This document shows positions 13,601 through 27,965 of a DNA stretch of 64,000 nt, piece by piece. Numbering within the stretch: position 1 is the stretch's first letter; every line of letters begins with the position of its first letter. Source of the DNA: Sclerurus mexicanus. Its lineage: Eukaryota; Chordata; Aves; Passeriformes; Furnariidae. Below the pieces are notes generated by a model that was not told where the DNA came from, searched no databases, and saw nothing but the letters and a program-made list of their open reading frames with translations. The DNA lies in contig VWZF01007079.1 in the NCBI GenBank assembly GCA_013396755.1, positions 186,001 to 250,000 on the forward strand, in the 5' to 3' direction. The position numbers and the translations under genes were made by a program.

Positions 13601-16600
13601 TTCCATGCTCTTTACAATCTGGTTATTTTTAGTATGTCAGTTAATTTGGAACTGGAAGTGCTGCTACCTGAAAAAGGAGTATAGCACGTAAGTTTTTTCC
13701 ACATATAGATTAGAAATATTCAGTAGAAAAAGATGTATCTGCCCTGACTGGTCTTAGGAATGTTCCTTTGATCAAGCAGCAAAAACAAAAGCCATTATTA
13801 ATTTCAGATTAAACGCAAGTTCAAAATATCGTGTCTTTCTATTTAGTGTGTTCCAGACTTACCAAAATAATAAAAAAAATTGTTGTCACAGATTTTCTTC
13901 CAATAGGACATTTTAACAGGTTGTCACTGCCCAGGGTAGATGGCTGGTAGAGGAAATCTAGCAGGGTTCTACCACTTGTTCTCTTGAGAGACTGTGTGAC
14001 AGGTTACAAGGAAATGCCACTTGTCATTCGTTGTCATGTGTCAGGACTTTCACCTGTTCCACTCCAAAAGCAAAGGGGAGTGATATTTCAGGAGCTGCAG
14101 GAAAAGATGTCATTGGCACTAACCTGTCAGACATGCAAGGGCCATTGAGGACGTTACACAAGGTAAAAACTTCAAACCCTAGAACAAATCTCTTGGTTCT
14201 ACACATGTAGGCTCCCCTGTGTTAAAAGTTCTGTGCAGTTTCCTCTCCTCTCCAGTGTGTTGAAGCACAGAAGAGTCACATCTCCGTGGGCACAGCCATG
14301 CACATACACGGACAGCCCTCACCTTGTGCATCCCACTCTCTTGAAAATCCCTGTCAAAGCAGGCGGGACCCCAGAGAATAAACCCGCAGGTTCTTCCTGA
14401 TGCCTTTCTTTGGCATGCAAGAAGGTTCTGAAGGGGTTGTCGCTCTGCAGAAGGTTTCTAAGACTATCATCAGTCTTTATCTCTTTTCCTTCCTCTTGTT
14501 TGAGGTGAACTCACCTTTAGACCTTTAGAACTCGAGATTTGGCTGTTTTTCCTCCTTCTGGCTCAGGGAATGGATAAGTTCAGATTCTGTGGGAATAATG
14601 CACCATACACCACACTGCTTCGAACTGGGACGTGGTTCTGGGTGAATGTTTAGCTCATCCTTATGTATTTCAATGTTTGTAAAATGTTTTGTGCTGGGGA
14701 AGGACTTTAAAAAGATGTGCTGAGTGTGTTGGTTTTGATACTTTTTTTTTAAATTAGGAATGACCTTAATCAAACTTTAATGGTGTAAAATCAAACATGA
14801 AGAAGTTGTTTTCTCATTGAAAATATGCTGAGTTACATTTCTTGTCCTGTGCCACCATAATCAGTCTTTGGAATTATTTTTGGAGTAGTAGCTATGATGG
14901 AAAAATCCACATATACTATGCATAAGGTTGCCAAATTTCATCTACTAGCTATATATCTCTCCTCATGCAGACAGAGTATTTTTTAAGATTTTACTAAATT
15001 TTGTCCCTCTAGAATCAAATAATTAGTATAAATAAATAAATTAAACACAGCAGTTCATCATTATTATTTATCATTATGAGAAACATATTGCACTTTGAAA
15101 AGTAATCCTAAGAGAATACTTAATTTGCTTTTCATAAACTGATCATTGTTATATTGAATTGTGTTATAATTAACTAATATATCAAAAAGTGCTGGCATAA
15201 TCAAATGCTTCTTGCTTTGACATGCAAACTCTTGCAATGCACAAGCACTGAGATACAGGGGAAATACATCAATTGAAAACCTGTCCAATGACTGTGAATA
15301 TTTAAAAAACTTTCGGATTTTAGTGGGCTTTAAGAGAATATTTACTGTTTAGCATCTTTTTCTGCATTTGTACTTCATCCATCATCTGAAGCCTGACGTC
15401 GTGTCAGTCTTCTGAGTCATTTTGGCAACAAATCAGGGAAACCCAAGTCGTTACTCAAGGAAAGCATATGTCGAAGGTGGGGGAAGATGAAAGGAGCCCA
15501 ACCGAGGTCGAATAAATTGTGTTTAAAACTGCAGCTCTCTCTTACTTAGCATGTGAAGGTATCAGGGAAGTTTATCCACACGTTGGCAGATAAACCTTCA
15601 GGCTCAATATTCCCACTGGCTGTGTGGTACAGGAATTATATACATTCTCAGAATTTTTAAGAAGCTGGCAGGAAGGAAAAGCCACAGAATTTTTACGTGT
15701 AAACATCATGAACATAAAGACATTAAGAAAATACATCATCCAATGATAAAAATCTGGGCCTGTAATTGAGTAGGAAACAAAATTAGCAGGAGTAGTACAA
15801 AAAGACAAGTTTTTAAAAAATCATGAGCCTAGTCCTTGCACACTGTAAAATGGCCTTTGAAGTTCAAACTGTGGTTTTAAGTCTTTTCATGTCCTTTTAG
15901 TCTCAGTTTCTGAGAACTCAGCATTTGATCATGATAGTCGTTTTCAGTGCCTTTTGCTTTAGTGGTAGCTGAGATCCTCTTGCAATCACTTTTCACCAGG
16001 AACTGTGCCATTCAGGAAAGCCCAAGGTACATTAAGGTGTGATAAAAGCACAAGAAGGTAGTGGCAGGAATTGCTGCGATGGCTGGGAGGAGAAAGTGCT
16101 GCCTTAGTCCCTGATGCTAAGGTGGAATAAGGACAATGAGAGGATCTCTTCAGAGACCGCTGTGAAGTTGTGTGTTCTTACAAACAGGCTGAGGAGAAAT
16201 GTTTTATTTGTTAGCTGCTACTGATAGTGGGAGCTTTCCTGACCCAAAGGAGCTTCAGACTGGTCATGATCACTTCTGTGGTGCTATCGGTGTATTATGG
16301 GTGTGCTGGAGTGACTACAGGAATGTGAGATTAAGTGTAGGCAAGTGGCCTGACTGTTCCTCACCAAGCTGGAGGGGTAATTCTCACAGCCCACACTGAG
16401 CTTCATGATGTGTTACATACATGTGATAAACAGTGCTCTGGCAGGTTCATGTAATTTAGGTATGAATTATGGCACACAAAAGTACCTTTGGCTGAACACA
16501 GACATGCCTCAGTGACTTAAGGAAGAATGTACTTGTCCAAAACTGCCAAGTCTTCTTACATCTTTGATGCAAGCATATTACAGAATAGCAAATTGTCTGT

Positions 16601-17209
16601 GATTTTTATGAAGTTCTGAGGAGGGAAATAGCTTGCAGTTCTCAGACAGAGATGTCCAAAATTTGAAAAGTTAGTTTTATCCAGTTATAGGAAGCCTGTT
16701 CTTGTAGAGACACGCACAAAGTAGATAACGCTCCATAAACTTACAGTCTTGATGTTCATTTCTGTAATTGCAGTTTTCTGTGCCATACTTCCTGAAGACT
16801 CAAGTGCTGGCATAGCTGGAGATCCTTGGATCAGTACATGCTCCATGGCACTCATATCTTCTCGGATTTTTGGTGGCCTCTCTTTAGTGTGGCTGCTCAG
16901 GCTGGGGACACACTGTTCAGCATTAGGAGTGACACACAGTTCAGGGATTTTAGTACATCACTGAGAGTGGGTACATTTACAGAATTTTCAATTTCTAAGC
17001 CATAAAAAACATAGATAATCCTCTTGAATGTTTTATCCTTAATGGAGCAATTTTGATGACTCTTGATTGCGCACTCCTCGAAAAGATCTCTCTACATCAT
17101 TATTTATATCTAATTCTTTACTTACTCAGATCTATCTTCAAAGCCATTTGTGGGAACATTTCATTATCCATACCTTCCATTCATAATTTTTTTTCTTTTC
17201 ATCTTCTTC
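10681..17209. other. Intronic sequence, mostly unique
   Basis: AT-rich unique DNA with short imperfect TAA/TAC-type patches (about 10965-11025) and a mixed GC patch at 12900-13400. A CpG-bearing patch with CRE-like and AP-1-like motifs lies at 15390-15500 (see findings). No repeat family is recognised. Confidence 0.6.
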
Positions 17210-17271
17210 TTTATATATATAGTGTATATATCTATATGTATTATATATATTTACTTTAATATACATATAAA
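17210..17271. repeat. TA-rich low-complexity tract
   Basis: Interrupted TATATA blocks (TATATATATAGTGTATATAT and similar) following a T/C-rich stretch that starts near 17188. An AT-rich simple repeat with no coding content. Confidence 0.88.
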
Positions 17272-17810
17272 ACAATCGAAATAGTGGTAAAAACTTAGAA
17301 GAGGGTCTGAAAAGTATAAAGACCTACTAATTTCAAAACATGGATTGTTTTACGAGCATAAGTAAATTTGGAAGAATACATGAATATTTTCTGAAATGAC
17401 TTCAGCAGTGTGGCCATGAGGGGGGTATAAAAGAATTTTAAGAGAAAGAATAATTAATGGTATACTAATCAGTTGATATAAACTGGCCATGGATCACTTC
17501 AGGCTGTAATTCAGAAGAACAGAACAGAGCAAGTAGAGCAAACAGCAAGAAAAGGTCCTATCTAGCCCTGAATTTAAAAATGTCTCTTCCTGGAGAACAA
17601 CTTCACAACTGCAGTATAAAGAATATTATGCTGGTTATTAGCATCCTTTCTCTTCTTGGCAAACTCATGTGGCAGAATAACTGCCTGGATTTATTTTTAC
17701 AGCACAGAGTTAAACTGAGAGTTAAATTCTGTCAAGTTTTCCCATTTGCTCATAGTGCACTGGTGTCTTGGGTTTTATTCACTGATGATTTGTACTTGTG
17801 GGAGGGGAAA

Positions 17811-17892
17811 AACAACAAAACACAATACCAAACCACAAAAAATCCACCACAACCCCCCACAACAAAACAAGCCCAAGCCCAAGCAAAGCCTA
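17811..17892 (+). repeat. A/C-rich low-complexity tract
   Basis: About 80 bases almost devoid of G and T on the + strand (AACAACAAAACACAATACC-like, then CCACAACCCCCCACAAC and CCCAAGCCCAAGC). Similar tracts occur at 10632, 27887 and 49836, always A/C on the + strand. Confidence 0.8.
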
Positions 17893-18613
17893 GTACAATT
17901 ATTTAAGCACATTGGCCCAGAAATGATGCTACTGCCAGCTCAGTAAGCTGTGTACTGCTGTGTGCTGCTCACAGAGCTTTCACTCGCCTCCACTGGCTTG
18001 CCAGCCTGGGCTCCCTATCTTTGGGGCCAGATTTTCCAACCCTTGCATAAATTCTTTTATCTCCGCTACCCAGTGCAGTTAGCAAGCTCTTAAAATATGA
18101 ACACCCGTTGATCTTTTGTCACATACTGTATCTTTTTTGCCTCTGTGGGCATGCGGGTCATTAAAATCCATATTTCTATCTACTCCATATATTTAGGGGT
18201 TTTTACCATTACTAGTTTTATTTTCTGCCCAGCAAAAGTAGTTATTCTCTGCCTGGAATTTTCAGTCTGGTCTTTCCTCTTTGTTCCTTTTGATTTCCTT
18301 TTTACTTCTAACAAGGATATTGAAAAGACTAAAATTGATACTTGTCAAGTTTATATTAAGTTTTCAACAATGAACCCGTTGAGTTAAGAGTCTAGCAGGA
18401 TTTCTTTTTAATAACTCAGCACTATAAATTAAACTGTTTTTTACATAAGAAATAAAACAGCGGGGGTTTTTAATCCAGATTTACTGCACTGGGATGGTAT
18501 TTATTCTCTGGCATGTAGTGATGAGTGGAGATGGGACTGAAAGTCTCGTAAGTACTGCAGGTCACAGGACAACAGCTATATAGGTTAACCTCTGCAGCTT
18601 TGCAAATGCTAGT

Positions 18614-18629
18614 TTTATATATATATATA
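18614..18629. repeat. (TA)n microsatellite
   Basis: Seven uninterrupted TA dinucleotides following TTT. Confidence 0.88.
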
Positions 18630-21600
18630 GTGCTTGCTAGATAGCAGTGTCAGGGTGGAGAGGGACAGGGCAATCAGGAGTCAAACTGCTCCTAAATCTT
18701 CCAGTACACGCAGTGTCCTAGGGAAATTAATATTTATTTTTCTTAAATTCACGTTTAGCTGTCTTTTATATCTCACAAGATGGTTTCCCTTCAGCAAGTC
18801 TTTGCAATTAGCTCTGACTTTGGTCTGCACTGTTTCTGACGAGTCGGTGGGCTGATTCACTGGATTCACCTTCCCCTTCAGGTGGGTGCTGTCTGACAAG
18901 GACAGGGGAGCAAACATGGGCTGGCACAAACTCCTGAGAGGTGCACAAAACCCACCACCACCTCAGACTTGCCTCGCTCCTTTTTAACTGCAAAATACAT
19001 GGTAGGGATTACTCTCACTCCACATATTCCTAAGGGTAAATAGCTCAAATAGAAGTCAGCAGCTCATTAAAAACTAAGCCATTAACATATTTTTACATGC
19101 ATCTTTACAATATAAATTATTTATATATTCTAAAAAAAAAAAGTTTAAGCAAAAGGAAATGTAAATCCAATGCTGGGTAAAATCAGGGGTTTATATTTTT
19201 TGCCTAAACTAAAATTGTAATTTGATACTTATTATTCAGAGTTAAAATATAATTTTTAGATGGCTTTTCATGTATGAATGAAAATTTTTATTTTAAACCC
19301 CAGCATATTATTCTTCTAGCATCTTAATGCATAGAAAATGTAACGTTACCCATATCATATTTAACTCTTGTTCTGTGATGAAGTCCATTACACTGTGTCT
19401 TTCATAAATCAAAATTAGAAACCTACAGCCAAATAGCCAAAAATTTGATCACACTTCTGCAAAAATCAAAAAATACTTGTCATGTGAATGAATTGTGGCC
19501 TTGACTAAAGTGTATCGTTTCTGTTGGGTGTGCTGATAAGGACACATTAGCAGCAAAAAGGCTGTTTATGGAAGTGCTGCAATAACTGTACTGTTCTATG
19601 AACTTCCACCCTGAACTCCACACTTCTGTATGCTCTGTTAGAAGATGATGAGGTCTGAATGAACTTTGGGTGGAGCTGTACTGTGGACTTGAGGAAATTC
19701 TGTCTCTGGATGTGCAGAAACTTCCCTGCATCAGCTGAATAAATATTCAATTAGCTGTCCCCTCACATCAGGCTCAGGGAGCGGGTTCAGGAAAAGAGAC
19801 CCAGCTCAGCTGGTGCCAGAGATGAGAGCAGAGATTGCTGCTGTGATCTGCAGGTCTCTTCCTTGGGAGGCTTCTGAGGAACAGAACTCCAAGGTTAGAA
19901 CCAGGGACGTGCTGAGATGGTACCAGAGAGAGGCTGCCTGACAAAGCACCAACATTCCTCCCTTTGTTTAGATGTGTTTATTTCCATTGGACCCGCTGGT
20001 TCATTTGGGAAAACAAACACAAAAGAAATGCAAAACTTCAAGATGAGTCCAATCTTCAAGGGAACCCAAAAGTGTGTAAAATTCTCCAATTTTTCCCTTT
20101 ATGAAAGCTATTACCTTTGCATTTGGTTTTTGCGGTCCTTTACTCACCAGAGCTGTTCTGCTGCTGTAAATGCTGAAGGGAAGCAAGCTCCTTAACAGTC
20201 ACTGGTGCTTACACGTTTGTCAGTGAGGTACAGCCTGTATTTTTACATTGTTCCATGTTGCATTCCCATCCTTCAGTGCTGTACTACTCCAGGACGGCAG
20301 ATGTGTTGCACAGTCCCTGCCAGAGCAGTAAAAAGCTGCAGTGTGCTGTGCACGTAGAACAGCTGTTCCCTGTGTGCTGCATTGCTCCTGTGTTCAGCTG
20401 ATAACTTCTGCAGCAGAAGAAAGGCTCTCTCTTGCAGGCTGTGCCACAGCGATGAGGATGCTCTTCCAGGGTTTGCATGACTCAAAATAGTTCAGCAGGA
20501 CTGGCTTTGCTTTTGGTTCTTTCTTTGTGGTTTTCTGTCCTTTTGTTCTTCTTGAGCCTAGAAGGTGAGACTCTGGTTTTGGTTTATATCTAAAGATCTT
20601 TAAAAATAGGCAGTATCCACAGTCATTGCCATATGATTATTAACAGATTAGGCAGCGTCTAAAGCAGTAAGCAATTCCCCTGCTCTAAACACAATTATAT
20701 CCCACCACTGTCTTTGTACTGCTGTATATACCAGTCTGTCAGTGGTTCTCTTCTAAACCTGTTGTTTTGAAAATAACTAACTGTGCTTCTGAGAGTCCCT
20801 TTGGGCTAATCTTGGCCAACTAATTCTTGATTCACAAGCTAAGGCTTTTAAAAAAGCAGGCAAAAAAGTTCCTGAGCCCTAATTTAATTAACTCTAAGGT
20901 TTATACTTAGAGAAAGAAGAGACTCAGAGGTGCTGGTGATTAAAAATGAGATTTGACAAACTGTCCCTGGAAACTGGGATTTAATTGCTCCTAATACTGG
21001 CAAAAGATAGAAGAAACTTTGAAAATACTGTTAGCATATTTTGATTTGGGGGACGTTAATTTCATTCCACGCAGATGTGAAATTTGATGATCTTAATGTT
21101 CATTTGTAAGTTATTATTTTACACAGTTTTGGTAACCATTTTTTTTATGCCTATCGTGAACAGACCAAAGTTAAGAAGCCTTGACTGTGATGAAGGTTTT
21201 ACTTTCATGATTTTTTTTCTTGGTTTGACTTCCTTTAAACAGAATTTAAAGAGTATAATGTCTGTGTTTGGAGAAAAAAGAAAATGCATTTTATTCTTGG
21301 GAAATTAAATGTTTCAATTCACCTAAATGAAAGCAGCAGTAGCAAAGTCACCTCATAATCTTAGTGATGTGTGAACTTCAAATATTACATTGGATGATTT
21401 AAATGCTCTGTGAAGGACTACAGTGTCTTATTTTTCAGTGTTTTATTAAAAAAAAAGAGAATCAATAAAATAAAATTAAAATGAAAGAAAGCTTATTTTC
21501 CCAGTGGGCTATTACATTAAAAGGAAGCCATGAAATGTACCTGTGGAATAGAAATGAATGATAAAACTTTGCTTACAGCACCCACATGTTTTCTAATCAC

Positions 21601-24600
21601 GTCACTTAAACATGATTTTCTGTTGTATAAAAATGGCTATTATTGGTGTTAAAAATGTGAAGCCCCCCCCCCACGTGGATGAGTGTGCTGACGCTTGGCT
21701 GCAATGTGGAGGCTTGCAGGCTGTTCCCCTGCAGAGGAGCAGTAGCTGCTGCAGGGTCCTGGTTCAGGATGGGGTCTGTTTGTGCTGGATGGCAAGAGCC
21801 GCCCTGCCCTGAGCCCAGGGGAGCCAGGCAGGACAGCTGCTTCCTTTCCTTACACTGCCAAGCTGCTTTCGGTCAGAATTGTAACCGACACTTACTTTCC
21901 TTTCATTTTTTTATTGCTGTCATCTTAAAAAATGTCCTCTGTCTGCCTCAGTGTGATCCTTTCCCTGGGCACTGAGGAACACGTTTGTGCACCTGAGCTG
22001 TGCCCAGGCTCAGTCTCAGGGCTGGGGGGAGCTGGACTAGAGGCACCGTGCCTTGGCCAGGCTTGCACGCTGTCTGATTCCCCACTGGCATTATGGTCAG
22101 CAAACAGGAATATCTCTGTGCTTCCCTACAGTGTTTGGGGATATGTCTTGCAAGTTTTATGCTGGCAGAGACAGATGCCTCTGGTTCAGTTCTGGGTCAT
22201 GTCCAGCGTTTTGACAATGGAGCTGGTGGTGGACTCGTCTATGTGGGCTCTCAGACATGACTGATAACTTGGATTCTTCCAGCCTGCTGTTCGTCTGATG
22301 TAGAGCACAGCTTCATGAGGAGATTTGAGGACCTGACTGAAAGATTTAACCATAGCAACAAAAAATACAAAGATGAGGGGAGAAGGCTGCCATGTGTTGA
22401 TGGGTGAATAGCAATCTATGACTCCGTGAGACTGAAAATGTTCTGGCTCATCAGTGAACGAGCATCCTGCATTTTCATGATCACTGTGGCAGCAAGATTC
22501 AGTCCATGATTTTACTTTGAAAAAGAATCTGTAGCAGTTTTGGTGCGTTCAAGTTGCGGATTTAGAAAGAACCTGGTAAAACAGTCTTATTCTGAAAGTC
22601 TTCTATGATCAGGTTCACAGCTGTGGTTTCTGAAGCAGATGTTTCAGCCCAATTGACAAGTATTTTACAGCAAAGGGGGAAAAATGAGGAGCAAGAAGGA
22701 AGACTGTAGCAATAGCCCTCACTGATAAGGATTTTAAATACTTTATCATTTAATCATGGCGTAGAAGTTCATTATAATGAACTAAGGAAAACAGTCATAC
22801 CTCAATAATTGCATGTAAATATTTACTTATAAAACTAAATTAAAAATTGAAGTGAATCTTTCAGGCTTATTGTGCTGCACACTGAATATCACAAAAGGCC
22901 AATTTACTCTGAGTGCTCTGGGTGTGTTTTGAGAACTGGAGTTGTCCTTAGCTAAATCAATGATTCCTGCTTTTTAAAGTAAAAAAAGCTTCATGATCAT
23001 CTTTTAGATCAGGTGACTGGGATGGGTTCCATTCATAGGTAGAATAACATTCTCTAGAGCAACAAAAACATTTTTTAAAAAATCCCCTTGCAAGATCAAA
23101 GGCCCATGATTGCCTTCTGTGTCAATATCACAATATAAATGAATATTGTTTTCTAGACCATAGTCTGCTGTGTGTCTGTGTGTTCAGTGGCTTTCTGCTG
23201 TGTATTATTCATTTCAGGGTACTCAGCAAAGCAGTTTTAACTGCTCTTGCTTGGAATATCACATATTTATTGCTCAAAATAATAGTCCTCAGGGTGTCAC
23301 AGAGAAGCTTGTATTTTGCAAAACAACTGATATTCCCTCCTTTGCAGTGATCTAAAGGCAGTACAAGAGGGCATTTTACGTGTTTTTATTACATTTGTGC
23401 TTAAAGGGACCCCCTTTTTTCAGTTTGGAATTTGCAGTGGTTTGACTGAAGTCTATCTGGAGGAAACTTCGTTCCTTTGTAACCCATAAACTATTGAGAT
23501 TGTTTGTTTGTGTCTCTTGAACAGATGAGAGATTCCAAATGACTTTGCCGAGCAGTGGCAGAAGAGCTGTCTAGGAAAAATAACCCCCATGAGATTGCAC
23601 TCCCTGTTGTGGCTGCCAGCCCGGTGCACAGTCATGACCACATTGTGTGGTTTTATTAGGCGTGTGAAACCCTGCTATGATTGCAGAGTCAAACATTAGG
23701 AGTTCTAAGGCATAAGACTGCTTTTGCAGCCTTAGTTTGGCACCATTTAAGGTATGCAGTAAGAAGTTGTCTAGTTGCATAACTGTTCTGCTTTTCCATA
23801 TGCCCTGCAAGGATCCATTTAATGCACAGAATGGTCTGTGCATGCTTAATAAGTGGTTACTCAATGTTCTGGGTTTTGCTTTGTCACTCAGAATTGTAGC
23901 CATAAGCCTAATTGATTGCTGTAAGTACAAAATCACCCATTTACGTGTGCCTTCCATATGGTAGTGTGAGAGTGCCTTACAAAGATTTTTTATTTCTTTT
24001 CACATCTGCAATCCCCTTCAGCTGTTTGTGCACGTACCATATTGAAGCACGTAAGTAAAAGGGAAAACTGTCCAGTGGTGAGATCTGCCTTGGTTGGGAT
24101 GTGGCATTTTGCACCTTGGTTTGCATCTCTTGGCACCGTTGGGTATTAAATCCCTGGCATATCAAGTCGCTCTGAAAATAAGGACTGGAATGTGTTCGTT
24201 GTCTGTTACTCTCATGGAATAGAAAATCTGTGGTAGAAGTAAGAGGCAAGGTATCCATTTACCTCGGGCAGCATTTCTTCACTACCTGTGTTTACTTCTC
24301 CTCTTTACTATTTTCCCACTTCTGTAACAAATGTGGTGGGAAATTCTGTGTGCAGTAGCTTGAGGCTGTGCCATGACATCATTCTGGACACACATGAGGA
24401 AAAACATGCAGTGGAATCACTCTGAAAACCCTTTGGAGAAGCAGAATTAGAAATTTTGCATCCAACCTATTGACTGAAACTGAGCCAATTCGGTGCATCT
24501 TCTGTTTGTGTACAGACAAGGCTCAGGGAGAGATCAAATCCTTGGTTCTTCTGGGGCTCTGGTACTGTCTCCTATTGTGGCCAGCCACTTTAGTTGTTCC

Positions 24601-27600
24601 CTTCTTTGACTCATCAAGCTATTTTTCTTTCCTTTCTGTTGTGGCCTGAGTCAGTTTCTGCTGCCCCATTTGCTGAACAGCTCTTGAATTCATCCTTGTG
24701 CCCATTTGACTGTAGCTCTTTGCCTAGCCAGGCCAAGTCCTTCCCTAGACCACTGTTTCTGCTTTCCTTATCCAGCGAGCTCTGGGCTCAGTCCTTGACT
24801 CTTGCTGGGCACATTATCCACTTGCCATTGTATTCTCCCGGACTGTACAGTCCCTCCCTACATCTGTTGTAATTATCTATACTCAAGCCATTCGCAGCAT
24901 ATTTCTCCCCTGAGGTTTTGCCTTTGGGGTTTTTTAGCTGATTTCATTCTTTTGGCACTGTAGATTCTTTGCTGAATTGTCTTACATCCATCTCCCTCGC
25001 CTTCAGTCCTGCTATGACTTCATCAAGATAATCTGTGCAGAATTTCAGCCTTTGCTTGGCCAGATCCTCACGTTTTTCCCTTCTCCACCATCCTTGCTTC
25101 TTGGCCCCCCATCAAGTCACTCACTCTCACTTTTAGTCCTTTTTAGTCAGTTCTGTCTCTCCTTCCACACTCACACTTTTGCTCTTACCATCAACAAGTT
25201 CAATGCAATCATGGTTTACTGTTATGCTATGTTTTTCTAAAAAATCTTCCTTGTTTGTTCTGAAACCTTTTTGACAGAAAAATAAGAAATTGAAGCAATT
25301 ATCAGAGAGCATTTTTGAAAAAATCATTGTAATTTGGGAATGGTCTAAGAAACTGAAAATGGAACTTTATTAAAGCAAGAACTTTATAATAAAATCATAA
25401 TTGATCTTCTATTTGAAATCCTCAGATGTGTTGCTTATATTTGAACCTTACTGAAGGAGGAGCTGATAAAGAACTTGTCCCCTTATCATATACCTGAAAA
25501 TGAAAGTAAATAGTATTTTCAATGAAACACCCAGTGTGCATTTCAAATATGTCAGTGCAGCCCTTCTGAAGAATACCAAACAGATGTAGTCATTAGGGCT
25601 GGCTTTCAAAAATGTGAACAGGCAACATTTTAATAGGCAATCTTAAGGGAAAGGGCAGTCTTTCTTCCTGCAGAAAGACTGTAGTGAAAATGCCTTCCCA
25701 TAGACATTTGACCTCTTTAAATGCAAACTGCACAGAACTGTTCTTTTCTCACAGGTAGTGTGCTAGTGTGTAAGAAACTGAGCAACCCAGAGAAAACACA
25801 GAGGTTTTCCTGCTTTTGACAAAAAGATGGTGATTGGACTTGCACATCTGCACAAAGGAGAAGCTTGGAGAACGTAGACCAGAGGGATATGTTGTATCTG
25901 AGGGCAGAAAACAAAGTCCCCTCCGTGTCCCAGCCAGCAGTTTTGCCTTTCCCTGGACAGGCGATCAGGGAATGGCAAGAGGAGAGTTGCAGCATCCCGG
26001 TGCATCCCCAGCCGTGTCTGCGCCAAGAAACAACCCTTCTCAGAGCTAATATGGGAGGGAAGGACAGAGCAGTGGCAGCTGAAGCTGCACTTCCCTCACT
26101 CAGCCCCTTCTGAGCGCCTCAGCTCTGCTCTTCTCTGCCTCGGGTCACAAGCAGCTCAACACTTGGGTCATCTCAGCCTTGCTGCGTGTCTGATCACAGT
26201 AAGAATGCTCGGGTTGTAGGGGGCAGCTTTGAGCCTCAGTTTTATATTTGATTCTTCATTATATATGAAAGAATGTAGGTCCATTAAAAGATGCAAGATG
26301 TACAGTAAGTGGCATCTTAAATGCATTTATTCTAGCGCTTTCCAAATAATTATTCATTAATTCTATGGAAAGCTAGGTGTTTCCGTGACACAAATCAGCA
26401 GGGATTACACAGAGATGCCTGGAAGCACAGACACTTCCATAACAAACCAGATTTCTGTGGGACAGCGGGGCTGGTGACACCTGAGTTTAGGTGTGTGCAG
26501 GTGACTCCAGAGCTCGCTGCTCAGCCTGCCCACACAGCGTTCAGGAGGCTTCTTGCTTTAGTTCAGTGAAAGGATTAGAGACTGGGCTTCTTTATTTCTG
26601 TCCTTGGACAAAGAGGGAGTTCCAGAGCCCAGAGCAGAAAGATGGGGTTTTCAGTTTAGAAACAATTGGTTTTTGTGAATACATAGCTCCCTATTGCGCA
26701 TGGTGATGTGTAGCAGTGTGCACTGATAATCAATACAGGCCACACAAACATTGCAATCCATCAGTCTGCTGCTCCACTGACTGAAAAGTCACGTTGGAGT
26801 TCAACCATGTCCCCAGGGGTGTATCAGATTTCATGCCACGTTTTTAATCCTGGGCTAGGACTTACAAAAATCATACACACTCATGCTTTCCATTAGGACT
26901 TCTAACTTCCCAAGAATTTCTGGAGTTTAATCTTCTGCTTTTGAAGATCATGATGGAATGCAGAAGGCAGTTTCCCAAATTCCCTTAAAATGAATCTATA
27001 TGAGTCTGTGGCATATGGCATATATGTGTTCACTAAGCTTTGACTGTTTGGCTGTTAATGCTTTATGCTTGTAGAGAAATCCTCTGAATGTAATTTACAG
27101 TTATGGAATTGGATTACATTGGTTGAACTGCAGTCCATCCAGCAAACTAAATGATAGCAGTCAGATCTTTGTGGATTAGTATCCCATCAGCTTCTGTAGA
27201 TGAAGAGAAACTCCCTCAGTATTTACAGAGATATATTTTTCAGTCATAGTAACTCCTCGGGTTGCAGAATAAACGGGATTTTGGGACACAACACAACCAG
27301 GTTGCATGACATGAAAGATGCTTGGGATATCCAGCATCCTTGCTCAGAACTGAGGTTTTGCTGCTGCTGTGTTTTATATAATATTTAGAAAATTCAGCTG
27401 AGCTAGTGCTTTTAGGAGGGAGAAGGAGTCTTCTTTCTTTTTTCTGTCTTCTTTTAACCTGTGAATGTAAACCACATTATGCCTGGAAACCCGGATAGTC
27501 AGAAATGGGGACTCGGGTGAGTCAGAAACAAAAAGTAAAAGCTTCTATTGGAGTATTCCAATATCAGTCTGAAGGTGCAATAGCAACCACTTTCAAGTAG

Positions 27601-27886
27601 AGGAGTCTGATTGTGAGGGAGGTGAGGACAGAACTCATTTTGTAATTCCCTTTTCCTGTAAATGAGGACGAAGTTCATCTGGCCATGCTGCTCTCTGAGA
27701 GCTCTGGTGTTGATTTTTTTGTTTTTATTACCATAAAAAAATCTAATTTTAGAAATCCACAAGCAATTATCTGGTTTTGTTGTGGAAAAGCAGGCACTTG
27801 GGTTCTGTGTGTAATGGGTTACTGTGTGGGGGTGCAGATTGAATTTCTTTTATATGTTTTGAGGTAAATAAAATCCCTCCTACTAT

Positions 27887-27965
27887 TTGCTGCAAACAAA
27901 AACCCAAACTGAAACAAAACCAACCAAACAAAACCACAAGTAAACAAACAACCACCAAAAACAAA
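27887..27965 (+). repeat. A/C-rich low-complexity tract
   Basis: CAAACAAAAACCCAAAC followed by repeated CAAAACCAACCAAAC and AAACAAACAACCACC motifs; CAAA/CCAA-type units with almost no T. It accounts for the hydrophobic C-terminal part of the longest open frame in the window (27819-28352, minus strand), which I reject as a gene. Confidence 0.85.

Larger units (their letters stand above)
17272..27886. other. Intronic sequence, mostly unique
   Basis: Holds the A/C tract at 17811-17892, (TA)n at 18616-18629, poly-A at 19132-19142, and a C-run at 21663-21672 abutting a canonical CACGTG E-box (21672-21677) inside a GC-richer patch (21660-22260). A pyrimidine-biased block lies at about 24590-25200. 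Long chance frames (such as 23571-23957 on the minus strand) have no recognisable domain. No transposon family is identified. Confidence 0.6.

Noticed and set aside
23571..23957. 128-codon minus-strand frame
   Set aside because: No recognisable motif; probably chance.
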